A stretch of 30,074 nt of DNA from positions 17,987-48,060 of the forward strand of contig DCMK01000016.1 in NCBI GenBank assembly GCA_002321395.1, in the 5' to 3' direction. Within the stretch, counting starts at the first letter, position 1; the number at the start of each line of letters is the position of its first letter. Position numbers and translations under genes: made by a program. The DNA comes from Caryophanales bacterium UBA1624. Its GTDB lineage: Bacteria > Bacillota_I > Bacilli_A > RFN20 > CAG-826. A model generated the notes under the pieces. That model saw only the letters and a program-made list of their open reading frames with translations, did not search any database and was not told the DNA's origin. Positions 22,701 to 30,074 of the stretch are shown in pieces.

Positions 22701-23633
22701 CTACGGGAGGATCTTCCCCGCGGTCTTGAAGTTCAGCTTCGCGACCTCGGAAAGCTCCTCTTTTCCTTTTTCCAGGACGAACCTTCTCCCCGCCTCTTCG
22801 ACCTGGGGGCCCGCCCCAAAGGGGAAGGAGAAGCCTTCCTTTCGGCCCATCTCCTCCATTTTCCTCAAGAAGGAGTAGCGGGCCAAAACGGAAGATAGGG
22901 CGACGCTGGGGAAGGAAAGCTCGCCCTTTGTCTTGAAGACGATGCCAGGGAGGACCTCTTTCTCATCCTTCAAATAAGAATAGTAAAGGCCTTCCTCCGC
23001 GAATTGATCCATATAGGAGAAGGCGGAGGGGAAGCGCCTCTTCAGATTGAGCAAAGCCCGGTTGTGCATCTTGGCCTTGATCGAGTTCAGGTTCTCGCCC
23101 CTTTGGTAGAGAAGATTGTAATCATGGGGCGACAAAGACAAGGAGGAGTAGGGGAATTCCTTCACCAAAATCGGCCCGATCCCAAGGATGTGATCATCCT
23201 CCATCTTCTTCGAATCGGTGACCCCGAGCTCCTGCAGGCGCACAAGGTCCTTCCTTTCGACGTAGGAGGCGACGACGCAGACGGGGCCGAAGAAATCGCC
23301 CGTCCCGACCTCGTCGGAGCCGATTTGGGGGTAAAGGTTCCGATATCCGTCCTTGCGGAGGGCCTTTCCCTGCCTGCCTAACGGGGCAGGCTCGCCATCG
23401 ATAGCGAGACTCCGCCAAAGGGAGGCCTCGCTCTCGGCCTTTTGCCCTTGGAAGAGGACTTTGTGGCACCCGGAGTGGGATTTCCGGTACACCGAAACGA
23501 GGAACCCATCCCCTTTGGCGGAGAATAGGATCAGCGGGTTTTCGGGCGTTTGCGCCTCTTCCTGATAAAAGGCGATCAAGCGGGGGAGGTCCCCTTCCTT
23601 CAAAAGCAATGCCGCCGGGGCGTTTCGTTCCAT
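22701..23633 (-). CDS. rnhC: Ribonuclease HIII
   Basis: 310 residues, the usual size. Removes RNA from RNA-DNA hybrids. The N-terminal 80-90 residues correspond to the TBP-like substrate-binding domain typical of RNase HIII. The catalytic domain begins with GSDEVGTGDFFGPV (D107, E108), followed by DSKKM, a conserved Asp in YMDQF and SSVLARYSFL near the C-terminus. Start chosen at 23633: the family N-terminus fits there and a -10 box lies just upstream; the longer open frame would overlap mutS2. It is the only minus-strand gene, divergent from mutS2. In Bacillus rnhC lies downstream of pheT and near mutS2; zapA and polX found there are absent here. Confidence 0.95.
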   Translation of the reverse strand: MERNAPAALLLKEGDLPRLIAFYQEEAQTPENPLILFSAKGDGFLVSVYRKSHSGCHKVLFQGQKAESEASLWRSLAIDGEPAPLGRQGKALRKDGYRNLYPQIGSDEVGTGDFFGPVCVVASYVERKDLVRLQELGVTDSKKMEDDHILGIGPILVKEFPYSSLSLSPHDYNLLYQRGENLNSIKAKMHNRALLNLKRRFPSAFSYMDQFAEEGLYYSYLKDEKEVLPGIVFKTKGELSFPSVALSSVLARYSFLRKMEEMGRKEGFSFPFGAGPQVEEAGRRFVLEKGKEELSEVAKLNFKTAGKILP

Positions 23634-23639
23634 GGCTCT

Positions 23640-23645
23640 ATTATC
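23640..23645 (-). promoter_or_regulatory. -10 box of rnhC, apparently leaderless
   Basis: On the minus strand GATAAT (23645 down to 23640) is followed by six bases, AGAGCC, and the ATG. No ribosome site and no convincing -35 box. Confidence 0.5.
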
Positions 23646-23677
23646 CCCCAAAGAGGGAAGAAAGAAAAAGGAGTGGG

Positions 23678-23686
23678 TGATATAAT
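23678..23686 (+). promoter_or_regulatory. Extended -10 promoter of mutS2, apparently leaderless
   Basis: TGATATAAT (TG at 23678-23679, TATAAT at 23681-23686) is a consensus extended -10 that can work without a -35. It ends 7 bases before the ATG at 23694, with no Shine-Dalgarno site. Confidence 0.65.
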
Positions 23687-23693
23687 CCGGCGT

Positions 23694-26003
23694 ATGCAAA
23701 ACGTCTTCGAAGTGCTGGAATGGAACAAAGTCGTGGGGATGCTTCTGCCCCTTTGCCGGACCGAGCAGGGCAAAAAAAGGGCTTCGGGCCTTTCTTTCCT
23801 GCCCAAAGGGGAGCTGGAGAAGGAGAAAAGATTCCTGGAAGAGGCCTCCTATTGCCTTTCTTTGCACGGGAACCTCCCCCTAGACGTCTCCAGCGACCTG
23901 ACCCAAGACGTCAAAATGGCCGCGAAGGGTTACACCCTTTCCGCGGAGACCCTGGAGAAAGTGGCCCACGACGTCTTGACCGGGAACGAGGTCAAGTCCT
24001 TCCTTTCCAAGGCAGAGGGCGTCCCGCATCTATCCGCCTACGCGGAGAAGATCCCCGACCTCTCCGTTTTGGAGAAGGACATCCACAAAGTGCTCGCCCC
24101 CGACCTCTCCATCTTCGACAACGCCTCCCCCGAGCTCAAGCGGATCCGCATCGCCATCGCCCGCTTGGAGAAGGACATGGTCGCCAAGCTCGGGTACGTT
24201 TTGGAGCAGAACAAAGTCTACCTTTCCGACACCACCCTCACCCTGCGCAACGGCCATTACGTCCTGCCGGTCAGCAACGCCTACAAAAGCAAAGTCAAAG
24301 GGATCGTCCAAGACATCTCCAGCTCGGGCAACACGACCTTCGTCGAGCCGGAGCTTTTGGTCAGCCTCAACAACAAGATGGCCGAGCTCAAAAACAAGGA
24401 ACGGCAGGAAATCGCCCGCCTTTTGGGGATGCTGTCGAAGGAAGTCGGCGGGGCAGGGGATTCCTTCCTGCAGCTGAACTCCGCCTTGGGGTATTTGGAC
24501 TTCCTCCAGGGCAAAGCCCTTTTGGGGGCCAAGATGAAAGGCCATTTGGCCCAGGAATCCAACGATGGCAGCGTTGACATCCGTTCCTTCCGCCATCCCT
24601 TGCTGGACCCGGAGAAAGTCGTCCCCAACGACTTCCTCATCGCCCCGGAGAAGAAGGTCATCGTCATCTCCGGCCCCAACGCGGGCGGGAAGACGGTGGC
24701 CCTGAAAAGCCTCGGAATGGCCGCCTTGATGAACCAATGCGGGCTGTTTCTGCCTTGCCTTCAGGGGGCCCTCCTCCCCTCTTTCAACCACATCTTCCTC
24801 GACATCGGCGACTCCCAATCCCTCTCCGACAACCTCTCCACCTTCTCCGCGCATATGTCCAACTTGGCCCAAATCGCCTCTTCCCTCGGCGGCAAGGACT
24901 TGGTCCTTTTGGACGAGGTCGGCACGGGGACTTCCCCCAAAGAGGGGGAGGCCATCGCCTATGGGACGGTCAAGTTCCTCCTCCGCAAGCACTGCATCGC
25001 CTTGCTTTCCAGCCACTTCGAGGGATTGAAGGCCTTCGCCATGTCTAACCCCGAAGTGGAGAACGCCTCCATGCTCTTCGACAAAGCCACCCTTTCCCCG
25101 ACCTACGTCCTGAAGATGGGCCTGCCGGGGGAAAGCTATGGTCTGACGGTCGCCAGGAGGTATGGGGTGGACGAGCAGATCCTGTCCGAGGCCGAACGCT
25201 ACAAATCCGGCCGAGGGGACTTCTCTTTGGAGGAGGCCATCTCGCGCCTTTCCTCCCTCGCCAAGGAAAACGAGGCCCTCAAGCAAGCTAACCTCAAGAA
25301 AGAAGCCTCTTTGGAGGCTCTCAGCAAAACCCTGCAATCCAAGGAAAAGGAGATCTCCCTCCGCGAGCGGAAGCTGCTCTCCTCCGTGGAAGGGGAGAAG
25401 AAGCGCCTGCTGGAAGAGGCGGAGAGGAGGATCGACGAAGTCATCTCATCCCTCCAATCCCCGGAAGTGAAGCTCCATCAGGCGATCGCCGCGAAGAAGA
25501 AGCTTGAGGAGCTTGAGGCGAGCTCGGAAAAGGAGGAATCCTTCTCCGGGAAGGTGGGTTTGGGGGACTACGTCTCCATCCCAAGCCTTGGGATCGAAGG
25601 CAGGATCACCCGCGAAGACGGGAAGAGGATCGCCCTTTCCACCCGCGAGGGGATGAGCTTCCAAACCAGCAAAGAGAAAGTCGTCAAAATCCCCGAGCCC
25701 GAGGAGAAGCTTACCCCCATGCGCGGCAGCTTGCTCGACCAGGCGGGCTCTTCCTCCCTCTCCCTTCAGCTCAACCTCATCGGCATGCACGTCGACGAGG
25801 CCATGGCCGCGTTGGACTCCTATCTGGACAAATGCCGCGTCAAAGGCTTCAAGCGGGTGAAGATCATCCACGGATTCGGCTCGGGGGCCCTCCGCCAGGC
25901 GGTCCATCAGTATCTGCGCGCCCATCCTTCCTTCGTCGCCTCCTTTGAGCTCGGAGGGGAATACGAGGGCGGGGGCGGGGCGACGGTGGTGCACTTGAAA
26001 TGA
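23694..26003 (+). CDS. mutS2: DNA mismatch repair-like ATPase / endonuclease MutS2
   Basis: 769 residues, normal for MutS2. Acts against homologous recombination or in ribosome rescue, depending on the organism studied. Order: clamp/lever helices (1-300), ATPase with Walker A GPNAGGKT near residues 327-334 and Walker B LVLLDEVGTGTS near 403-414, a long coiled coil (about 500-620, Lys/Glu-rich), and the C-terminal Smr nuclease domain (last 80 residues) with LNLIGMHVDEAM and HGFGSGALR, where HGxGxGxLR is canonical. The ATG at 23694 fits the family N-terminus MQNVFEVLEWNKV. Its stop overlaps the uvrC start, so the two repair genes form an operon. Confidence 0.97.
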   Translation: MQNVFEVLEWNKVVGMLLPLCRTEQGKKRASGLSFLPKGELEKEKRFLEEASYCLSLHGNLPLDVSSDLTQDVKMAAKGYTLSAETLEKVAHDVLTGNEVKSFLSKAEGVPHLSAYAEKIPDLSVLEKDIHKVLAPDLSIFDNASPELKRIRIAIARLEKDMVAKLGYVLEQNKVYLSDTTLTLRNGHYVLPVSNAYKSKVKGIVQDISSSGNTTFVEPELLVSLNNKMAELKNKERQEIARLLGMLSKEVGGAGDSFLQLNSALGYLDFLQGKALLGAKMKGHLAQESNDGSVDIRSFRHPLLDPEKVVPNDFLIAPEKKVIVISGPNAGGKTVALKSLGMAALMNQCGLFLPCLQGALLPSFNHIFLDIGDSQSLSDNLSTFSAHMSNLAQIASSLGGKDLVLLDEVGTGTSPKEGEAIAYGTVKFLLRKHCIALLSSHFEGLKAFAMSNPEVENASMLFDKATLSPTYVLKMGLPGESYGLTVARRYGVDEQILSEAERYKSGRGDFSLEEAISRLSSLAKENEALKQANLKKEASLEALSKTLQSKEKEISLRERKLLSSVEGEKKRLLEEAERRIDEVISSLQSPEVKLHQAIAAKKKLEELEASSEKEESFSGKVGLGDYVSIPSLGIEGRITREDGKRIALSTREGMSFQTSKEKVVKIPEPEEKLTPMRGSLLDQAGSSSLSLQLNLIGMHVDEAMAALDSYLDKCRVKGFKRVKIIHGFGSGALRQAVHQYLRAHPSFVASFELGGEYEGGGGATVVHLK

Positions 26004-27778
26004 GGCCCTTATCCGAGAAGCTGCAGCGCCTCATCGCCCTTTTGCCCGACAAGCCCGGGGTGTATCAGATGAAGGACGCATCGGGGAAGATCATCTACAT
26101 CGGCAAGGCCAAGAACCTGCGGAAGAGGGTCTCCCAGTATTTCCTGCGCCCGCAGGTGGGGAAGGTGGAGGCCATGGTCCGCCACGTCGACAGCTTCGAC
26201 ATCATCGTCCTCCGGACCGACAAGGAGGCCTTCATCCTCGAGAGCAACCTCATCCAAACCCACCATCCGCGCTACAACATCATGCTGATGGACGATTCCC
26301 ATTACCCCTATATCGCCCTGAAGAAAGGCGGTGACCCCCTTTTGAAGATCTCGCGTTCGGGCAAGGAGAGGGGCTATTTCCATTTCGGCCCCTTCCCCAA
26401 TTCGGGCTATTGCTACCAAACCATCGATCTGCTCAACAAAATCTACCCGACGCGGAAATGCAGGAACCTGCCCGACAAACCCTGCCTCTACGCTTCCTTG
26501 GGGCAATGCTGCGCCCCCTGCGTGAAGAAGATCGGCGAAGAGGAGAGCCAGCGCCTCTACGAGGAGATCAAGTCCTTCCTCTCCGGGGATAGCGGCAAAG
26601 TGGAGGAGATGCTCAAAAGGAAGATGGAGGAGGCTTCGGAGCGGCTTGATTTTGAGCGCGCCGCCGAGTTCAAGAAGACCCTGGACTCCCTCCATTACGT
26701 GAAGAGCAAGCAGGCGGTGGAGATGACCGGCGACAAAACCAGCCGCGACGTCTTCGCCTACGCCGAAAGGGACGGCTACCGCTGCCTGTCGATCTTGACC
26801 TATCGGAACGGGATGCTCTTGGGCAAGGCCAGCCACGTCGTCCCTTGCTTCCTCTCGCCCAAAGAGCAGATCCCGGATCTGATTGAGCAATATTACTTGA
26901 AAGAAGAGCTCCCCAAGGAGATCGTCGCGGGGATGGAGGAGGTCAAAACGCGATTGGAGGGCGAGTTCGAGGGGGCTAAGGTCCTCATCCCTAAGGAAGG
27001 GAGGCTCCTCGACGCGGTGAACCTGGCTGAGCTCAACGCCCGCCAAGGGCTGGACGCCCATTTCTACAGCGCCCGCCTGGAAGAGGACAAATTGGCTCTT
27101 TTGGAGCAGCTCCAAACTCTTCTCGGCTTAAAGGAAACGCCCGTCCGCATCGAGCTTTTCGACAATTCGCACCTCCAAGGATCCTCCCCGGTCGGGGCCA
27201 TGGTATGCTACCTCAACGGCTCCCCCTGCAAGAAAATGTACCGTAAATTCCATTTGGAAGAGGAGGACGCGGGGGACGACTACGCCTCGATGCGGGAGGT
27301 CGTCTTCCGCCGCTATTCGCGCCTGAAGGAAGAAGGCGCCTCCTACCCCGACCTCATCCTCGCCGACGGCGGCTTGCCCCAGGTCCACGCGACCTTGGAG
27401 GGCTTGGGGAAAGCGGGGGTGGATATCCCCGTCTATGGCCTTTACAAAAACGCCAAGCACCAAACCGAAGGCCTGGTCGACAAGGAAGGCAAAACCTATC
27501 CCCTGGACCGGAAATCGAGCCTTTTCTTCCTCTTGATGCGGATGCAGGACGAAGTCCATCGCTTCGCCATCTCCTTCCATATCCAGCAGCGGAGCAAGAA
27601 GATGACTTCCTCCCTTTTCCAGACCCTCCCCGGCGTCGGGCCCAAAAGGAGGGAGCTTTTGGAAAGCCATTACCCGAGCCTCGACGCCTTGCTCTCCTCT
27701 TCGGTGGAGGAGCTTTCCCAGATCCTGCCCAAAGCCTCCGCGGAGGAGCTTTACCGGAGGCTCCACGCGAAGAAGTGA
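26000..27778 (+). CDS. uvrC: Excinuclease ABC subunit C
   Basis: 592 residues, full length. Makes both incisions in nucleotide excision repair with UvrB. The N-terminal GIY-YIG nuclease shows PGVYQMKD and IIYIGKAKNLRKRV (residues about 19-45). A Cys-rich segment (RKCRN, CLYASLGQCCAPC) at about 150-175 is typical of UvrC. The UVR helix pair that binds UvrB is near 200-235, the RNase H-like 5' nuclease has ELFDNSHLQGSSPVGAMV (about 385-400), and the C-terminal HhH motif is LPGVGPKRRELL. The ATG overlaps the mutS2 stop by 4 bases; no strong ribosome site, so translation is probably coupled. Confidence 0.98.
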   Translation: MRPLSEKLQRLIALLPDKPGVYQMKDASGKIIYIGKAKNLRKRVSQYFLRPQVGKVEAMVRHVDSFDIIVLRTDKEAFILESNLIQTHHPRYNIMLMDDSHYPYIALKKGGDPLLKISRSGKERGYFHFGPFPNSGYCYQTIDLLNKIYPTRKCRNLPDKPCLYASLGQCCAPCVKKIGEEESQRLYEEIKSFLSGDSGKVEEMLKRKMEEASERLDFERAAEFKKTLDSLHYVKSKQAVEMTGDKTSRDVFAYAERDGYRCLSILTYRNGMLLGKASHVVPCFLSPKEQIPDLIEQYYLKEELPKEIVAGMEEVKTRLEGEFEGAKVLIPKEGRLLDAVNLAELNARQGLDAHFYSARLEEDKLALLEQLQTLLGLKETPVRIELFDNSHLQGSSPVGAMVCYLNGSPCKKMYRKFHLEEEDAGDDYASMREVVFRRYSRLKEEGASYPDLILADGGLPQVHATLEGLGKAGVDIPVYGLYKNAKHQTEGLVDKEGKTYPLDRKSSLFFLLMRMQDEVHRFAISFHIQQRSKKMTSSLFQTLPGVGPKRRELLESHYPSLDALLSSSVEELSQILPKASAEELYRRLHAKK

Positions 27779-27781
27779 GCC

Positions 27782-27810
27782 TTGCAGGTTCCCTCCATCA
27801 AGAACATAAT
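27782..27810 (+). promoter_or_regulatory. Promoter of tRNA-Arg
   Basis: TTGCAG (27782-27787), 17-base spacer, CATAAT (27805-27810), ending 8 bases before the tRNA. The -10 lies inside a perfect inverted repeat GAACAT-A-ATGTTC (27802-27814). Confidence 0.65.
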
Positions 27811-27818
27811 GTTCGCAC

Positions 27819-27895
<77 letters not shown>

Positions 27896-27907
27896 AAAGG
27901 GAAAGCG

Positions 27908-27929
27908 CGGGGAAAAATCCCCGTTTTTT
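27908..27929 (+). terminator. Terminator after tRNA-Arg
   Basis: Stem CGGGGA (27908-27913) and TCCCCG (27918-27923), loop AAAA, followed by six T (27924-27929). Confidence 0.92.
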
Positions 27930-27960
27930 CTTCCGATCCCGTAGAATGGGGGGGCGAATC

Positions 27961-28848
27961 ATGGACCTGAAAGAACTCTACCGAAAAGGGGATTACCCCG
28001 CGATCCTCAAAGAAAGCGAAGGCGATAAGGACGAAGAGGCCCTCTTTTACCGCATCTCGGCCTATTTGGCCTTAGGCAGGGGGAAGGAAGCCCAAAAGGC
28101 TTTGCTGGAGAACCGGGGAAGGCTCTTTGCCCGGAAACCCGCTTTGACCTTGAAGGCCAATTTCGAGATCGACTTCTCCTTGGGCGACTTCGAGCAGGCC
28201 TACGCGGATTTGGACTATTACCGAAACGCGCCCTACGCTTCCCAGGAAGTGGAGGAGGCCCTCCTTTCTTTGCCCAAGAAGATCCGCGACGCGGAAAGGG
28301 CCTCGCTGCTAGAGAGGAACCACCCGGAGGAAGACCTGGACGGATTGCTCCGAAGCAGCGATCCCTACCTCGCCTTGGGCGCGCTTCGCCAATTGGGGCA
28401 AGAGGGGATCTCCGGCCATGAGGAGGCTTTGGTTTCCTTGCTCTCCTCTTCGGCGCCCAAAGACGTCCGCAGTTTCGCCCTGCAGGTGCTTTTGGCCCAT
28501 GGCTACGGGGAGGAAGTCGCCTTCCCGACCGAAAAAGGGGTTCTGCGCCTGATCCCCAAAGATTTGATGAACCCCTATGAGGAGAAAAACGCCCTTTCGC
28601 TCCGGAAGATGCTCTCCACCCTGCAGGATGTGTCCCTTTCCTCGGTCTGCACCCAGATCCTGGATCAGGTTTGTCTGAGCTGCTTCCCGGATTACCCCTT
28701 CTCCGGCAGGCCCCTCTCCCTCGAGCTGGAGGCTTTGCTCCATTTGGGAAGAGAGTACCTCGGCCAGAAAGAGGAGGCGGATCCAAAGGTAGGGGAAGAA
28801 ACCTCCCGCCTGCGGCTGCTCCTATCGCAAGCCACGCCCCTCCCGTGA
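27961..28848 (+). CDS. TPR/helical-repeat-like protein, YsoA-like by position
   Basis: 295 residues from ATG 27961, cytoplasmic (no signal or membrane segment). The N-terminal 100 residues read like tetratricopeptide-type helices (LYRKGDYPAILKES, AYLALGRGKEAQKALLE, FSLGDFEQAYADLDYY), and the middle resembles HEAT-like helices (YLALGALRQLGQEG, KDVRSFALQVLLAHG). This suggests a protein-binding scaffold. In B. subtilis a TPR protein, YsoA, precedes tig, and the order here is the same, which supports but does not prove homology. Some Mollicutes-type DUF3196 proteins have a similar outline. A TAGAAT -10 box lies at 27942-27947. An in-frame ATG at 27946 would add five residues. Confidence 0.8.
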   Translation: MDLKELYRKGDYPAILKESEGDKDEEALFYRISAYLALGRGKEAQKALLENRGRLFARKPALTLKANFEIDFSLGDFEQAYADLDYYRNAPYASQEVEEALLSLPKKIRDAERASLLERNHPEEDLDGLLRSSDPYLALGALRQLGQEGISGHEEALVSLLSSSAPKDVRSFALQVLLAHGYGEEVAFPTEKGVLRLIPKDLMNPYEEKNALSLRKMLSTLQDVSLSSVCTQILDQVCLSCFPDYPFSGRPLSLELEALLHLGREYLGQKEEADPKVGEETSRLRLLLSQATPLP

Positions 28849-28861
28849 CGAAAAAGGGTGT

Positions 28862-28889
28862 TTGAACTATCCAAAGGATAGAGTATATT
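28862..28889 (+). promoter_or_regulatory. Promoter of tig with an inverted repeat in the spacer
   Basis: TTGAAC (28862-28867) and TATATT (28884-28889), 16-base spacer. CTATCC-AAA-GGATAG (28867-28881) fills the spacer with perfect 6-base arms, a position suited to a repressor. Confidence 0.6.
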
Positions 28890-28916
28890 TATAACCGCTG
28901 ATTGAGGAAAAAACGC

Positions 28917-30074
28917 ATGAAATCTACCATCAAGGCCCTCGAAGAGGGCAAAATCGAAGGCGTTTGCGACGTCGACAAAGACGTTTGGCAAAACGCCCAA
29001 AACAAAGCCTTCCGCAAGTTGGCTAACGGCATCACCGTCAAAGGGTTCCGCCCCGGCAAAGCCCCGGAGAAATTCCTCCGCGAGCGCATCTCCAAAGCCC
29101 AGATCCTGAACGAGGCCATCGAAGAGGTGCTCACCCCGGTCTACGCCCAGTTCCTCACCGAGAACAAGATCGAACCCTTCGCCCGTCCGGAAGTCGATGT
29201 TTTGAAACTCAGCGACGACGAGCTCCAGCTCAAATTCACCGTCGTCCTTTTCCCGAAGGTCACCCTCGGGGAGCATAAGGGGCTGAAAGCCGAGAAGAAG
29301 GCCGCTTCCGTCACCGAGAAGGAAGTGGAGGACGCTATCGCGAAGAGGCTTGAGAACTCCGCCGATTTGGTCGTCGTCGACCGCCCGGCTCAGAAAGGGG
29401 ACACCGTCGTCCTCGATTTCGTCGGCACCATGGACGGGAAGGAATTCGAAGGCGGCAGCGCCAAGAACTATGAGCTTGAGCTCGGGTCCAATTCCTTCGT
29501 CCCAGGATTCGAGGACGCCCTCATCGGCGTCAAGACCGGCGAGGAGAAAGACGTCGAGATCACCTTCCCCGAGCAATACGTCAAAGAGCTCGCCGGCAAG
29601 CCCGCCACCTTCCATTGCTCCATCCACGAGATCAAAGAGAAGAAGATCCCTTTGCTCTCCGACGATTCCGTCAAGGACTTCTCCATCAAAGGCGTCGAAA
29701 CCGTCGACCAGATGAAGGAATATCAGAAGAAAGCCCTCTTGGAGCAGAAGGCCCGCCAGGCCGAAGAAGCCTATTACAATGACCTCGTCGCCCAGATCGT
29801 GAAGTCTTCCAAAGTCGAGATCGCCGATTCCATCCTCGCCCAGGAAGCCGCCTCGCAAGAGGAGAAGACCAAGAAGCAGGTCGAGGACAACGGGCTGACC
29901 TTCGAGCAGTACCTCGAGATCACCGGCCAAAAGGAAGAAGACCTCAAGAAGACCCTCAAGGCCTCCGCCAAAGAGAGCCTCAGCCAATACCTCGTCCTCC
30001 AAGAGCTCGCCCATCAGGAAGGGCTTGACGTCTCCGACGCCGAGCTCGATGCCGAAATCGCCAAGCTCGAGAAG
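28917..30074 (+). CDS. tig: Trigger factor, ribosome-associated chaperone (3' end outside window)
   Basis: 386 codons are visible with no stop before the window edge; the full protein is usually 420-450 residues, so a short C-terminal part is missing. Binds at the ribosome exit tunnel (protein L23) and shields nascent chains. The ribosome-binding domain has the signature GFRPGKAP at residues 43-50. The FKBP-type prolyl isomerase domain follows (about 150-245, GDTVVLDFVGTMDGKEFEGG and FVPGFEDALIGVKTGEE), then the helical C-terminal substrate cradle. GAGGAA lies about 8 bases before ATG 28917, after a normal leader. Long open frames on the opposite strand are shadows. Confidence 0.97.
   Translation, partial: MKSTIKALEEGKIEGVCDVDKDVWQNAQNKAFRKLANGITVKGFRPGKAPEKFLRERISKAQILNEAIEEVLTPVYAQFLTENKIEPFARPEVDVLKLSDDELQLKFTVVLFPKVTLGEHKGLKAEKKAASVTEKEVEDAIAKRLENSADLVVVDRPAQKGDTVVLDFVGTMDGKEFEGGSAKNYELELGSNSFVPGFEDALIGVKTGEEKDVEITFPEQYVKELAGKPATFHCSIHEIKEKKIPLLSDDSVKDFSIKGVETVDQMKEYQKKALLEQKARQAEEAYYNDLVAQIVKSSKVEIADSILAQEAASQEEKTKKQVEDNGLTFEQYLEITGQKEEDLKKTLKASAKESLSQYLVLQELAHQEGLDVSDAELDAEIAKLEK

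Noticed and set aside
24030..25337. Long minus-strand ORF opposite mutS2
   Set aside because: Shadow of mutS2; no ribosome site or recognised motif.
27802..27814. LexA (SOS) box before tRNA-Arg
   Set aside because: Half-sites match, but the spacing is 5 rather than 4 bases; kept only as a general inverted repeat.
28692..30014. 440-codon minus-strand ORF opposite tig
   Set aside because: Acidic, low-complexity antisense shadow produced by G+C-rich codon bias; the plus strand encodes trigger factor with all signatures.

Overview
The window reads as a stretch of chromosome from a Gram-positive-type bacterium of the Bacilli/Mollicutes assemblage, probably a streamlined uncultured gut lineage (RF39/RFN20-like; placement is inference). 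The evidence is Firmicutes-type synteny (ysgA-like methyltransferase next to pheS-pheT; rnhC, mutS2 and uvrC together; a TPR-like gene before trigger factor), two T-box leaders, RNase HIII, MutS2, and a division cluster stripped of wall genes. TGA is a normal stop and TGG encodes Trp, so the code is standard. Coding DNA is G+C-rich (35/60 in a sampled stretch of the helicase), unlike classical Mollicutes. Genes are tightly packed with several 4-base ATGA overlaps, and only rnhC is on the minus strand.

Layout. 1-6342: 3' part of a SpoU/TrmH RNA methyltransferase, a lipoprotein of unknown function, then a probable T-box leader and pheS-pheT, followed by a possible YceD/DUF177 protein. 6343-11050: a reduced dcw cluster, mraZ-rsmH-small membrane protein-ftsA-ftsZ, with a probable MraZ operator at its head, a terminator before ftsA and two terminators after ftsZ. 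11084-15646: a SWIM zinc-finger protein translationally coupled to a large SNF2-family helicase. 15688-17963: an A+T-richer pair of unknown genes, one probably secreted with a PPC-like domain and one membrane-anchored, behind a TTGACA promoter. 17996-22534: Ile T-box leader and the overlapping operon ileS-lspA-rluD. 22578-22699: a frameshifted remnant of an EAL (c-di-GMP phosphodiesterase) domain. 22701-27778: rnhC (minus) divergent from mutS2-uvrC. 27782-30074: tRNA-Arg(TCT) with its own promoter and terminator, a YsoA-like unknown, and the 5' part of trigger factor (tig), cut by the window end.

The genes cover tRNA charging, rRNA modification, DNA repair, division, lipoprotein maturation and chaperone function. 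LspA would process the lipoprotein seen at 713. The most notable regulatory pattern is that at least four genes (lipoprotein, SWIM, rnhC, mutS2) have a -10 hexamer ending 6-7 bases before the ATG and no usable Shine-Dalgarno, suggesting leaderless mRNAs. Other genes here carry normal AAGGAG/GGAGG sites. I found no CRISPR array, insertion sequence, prophage or origin.
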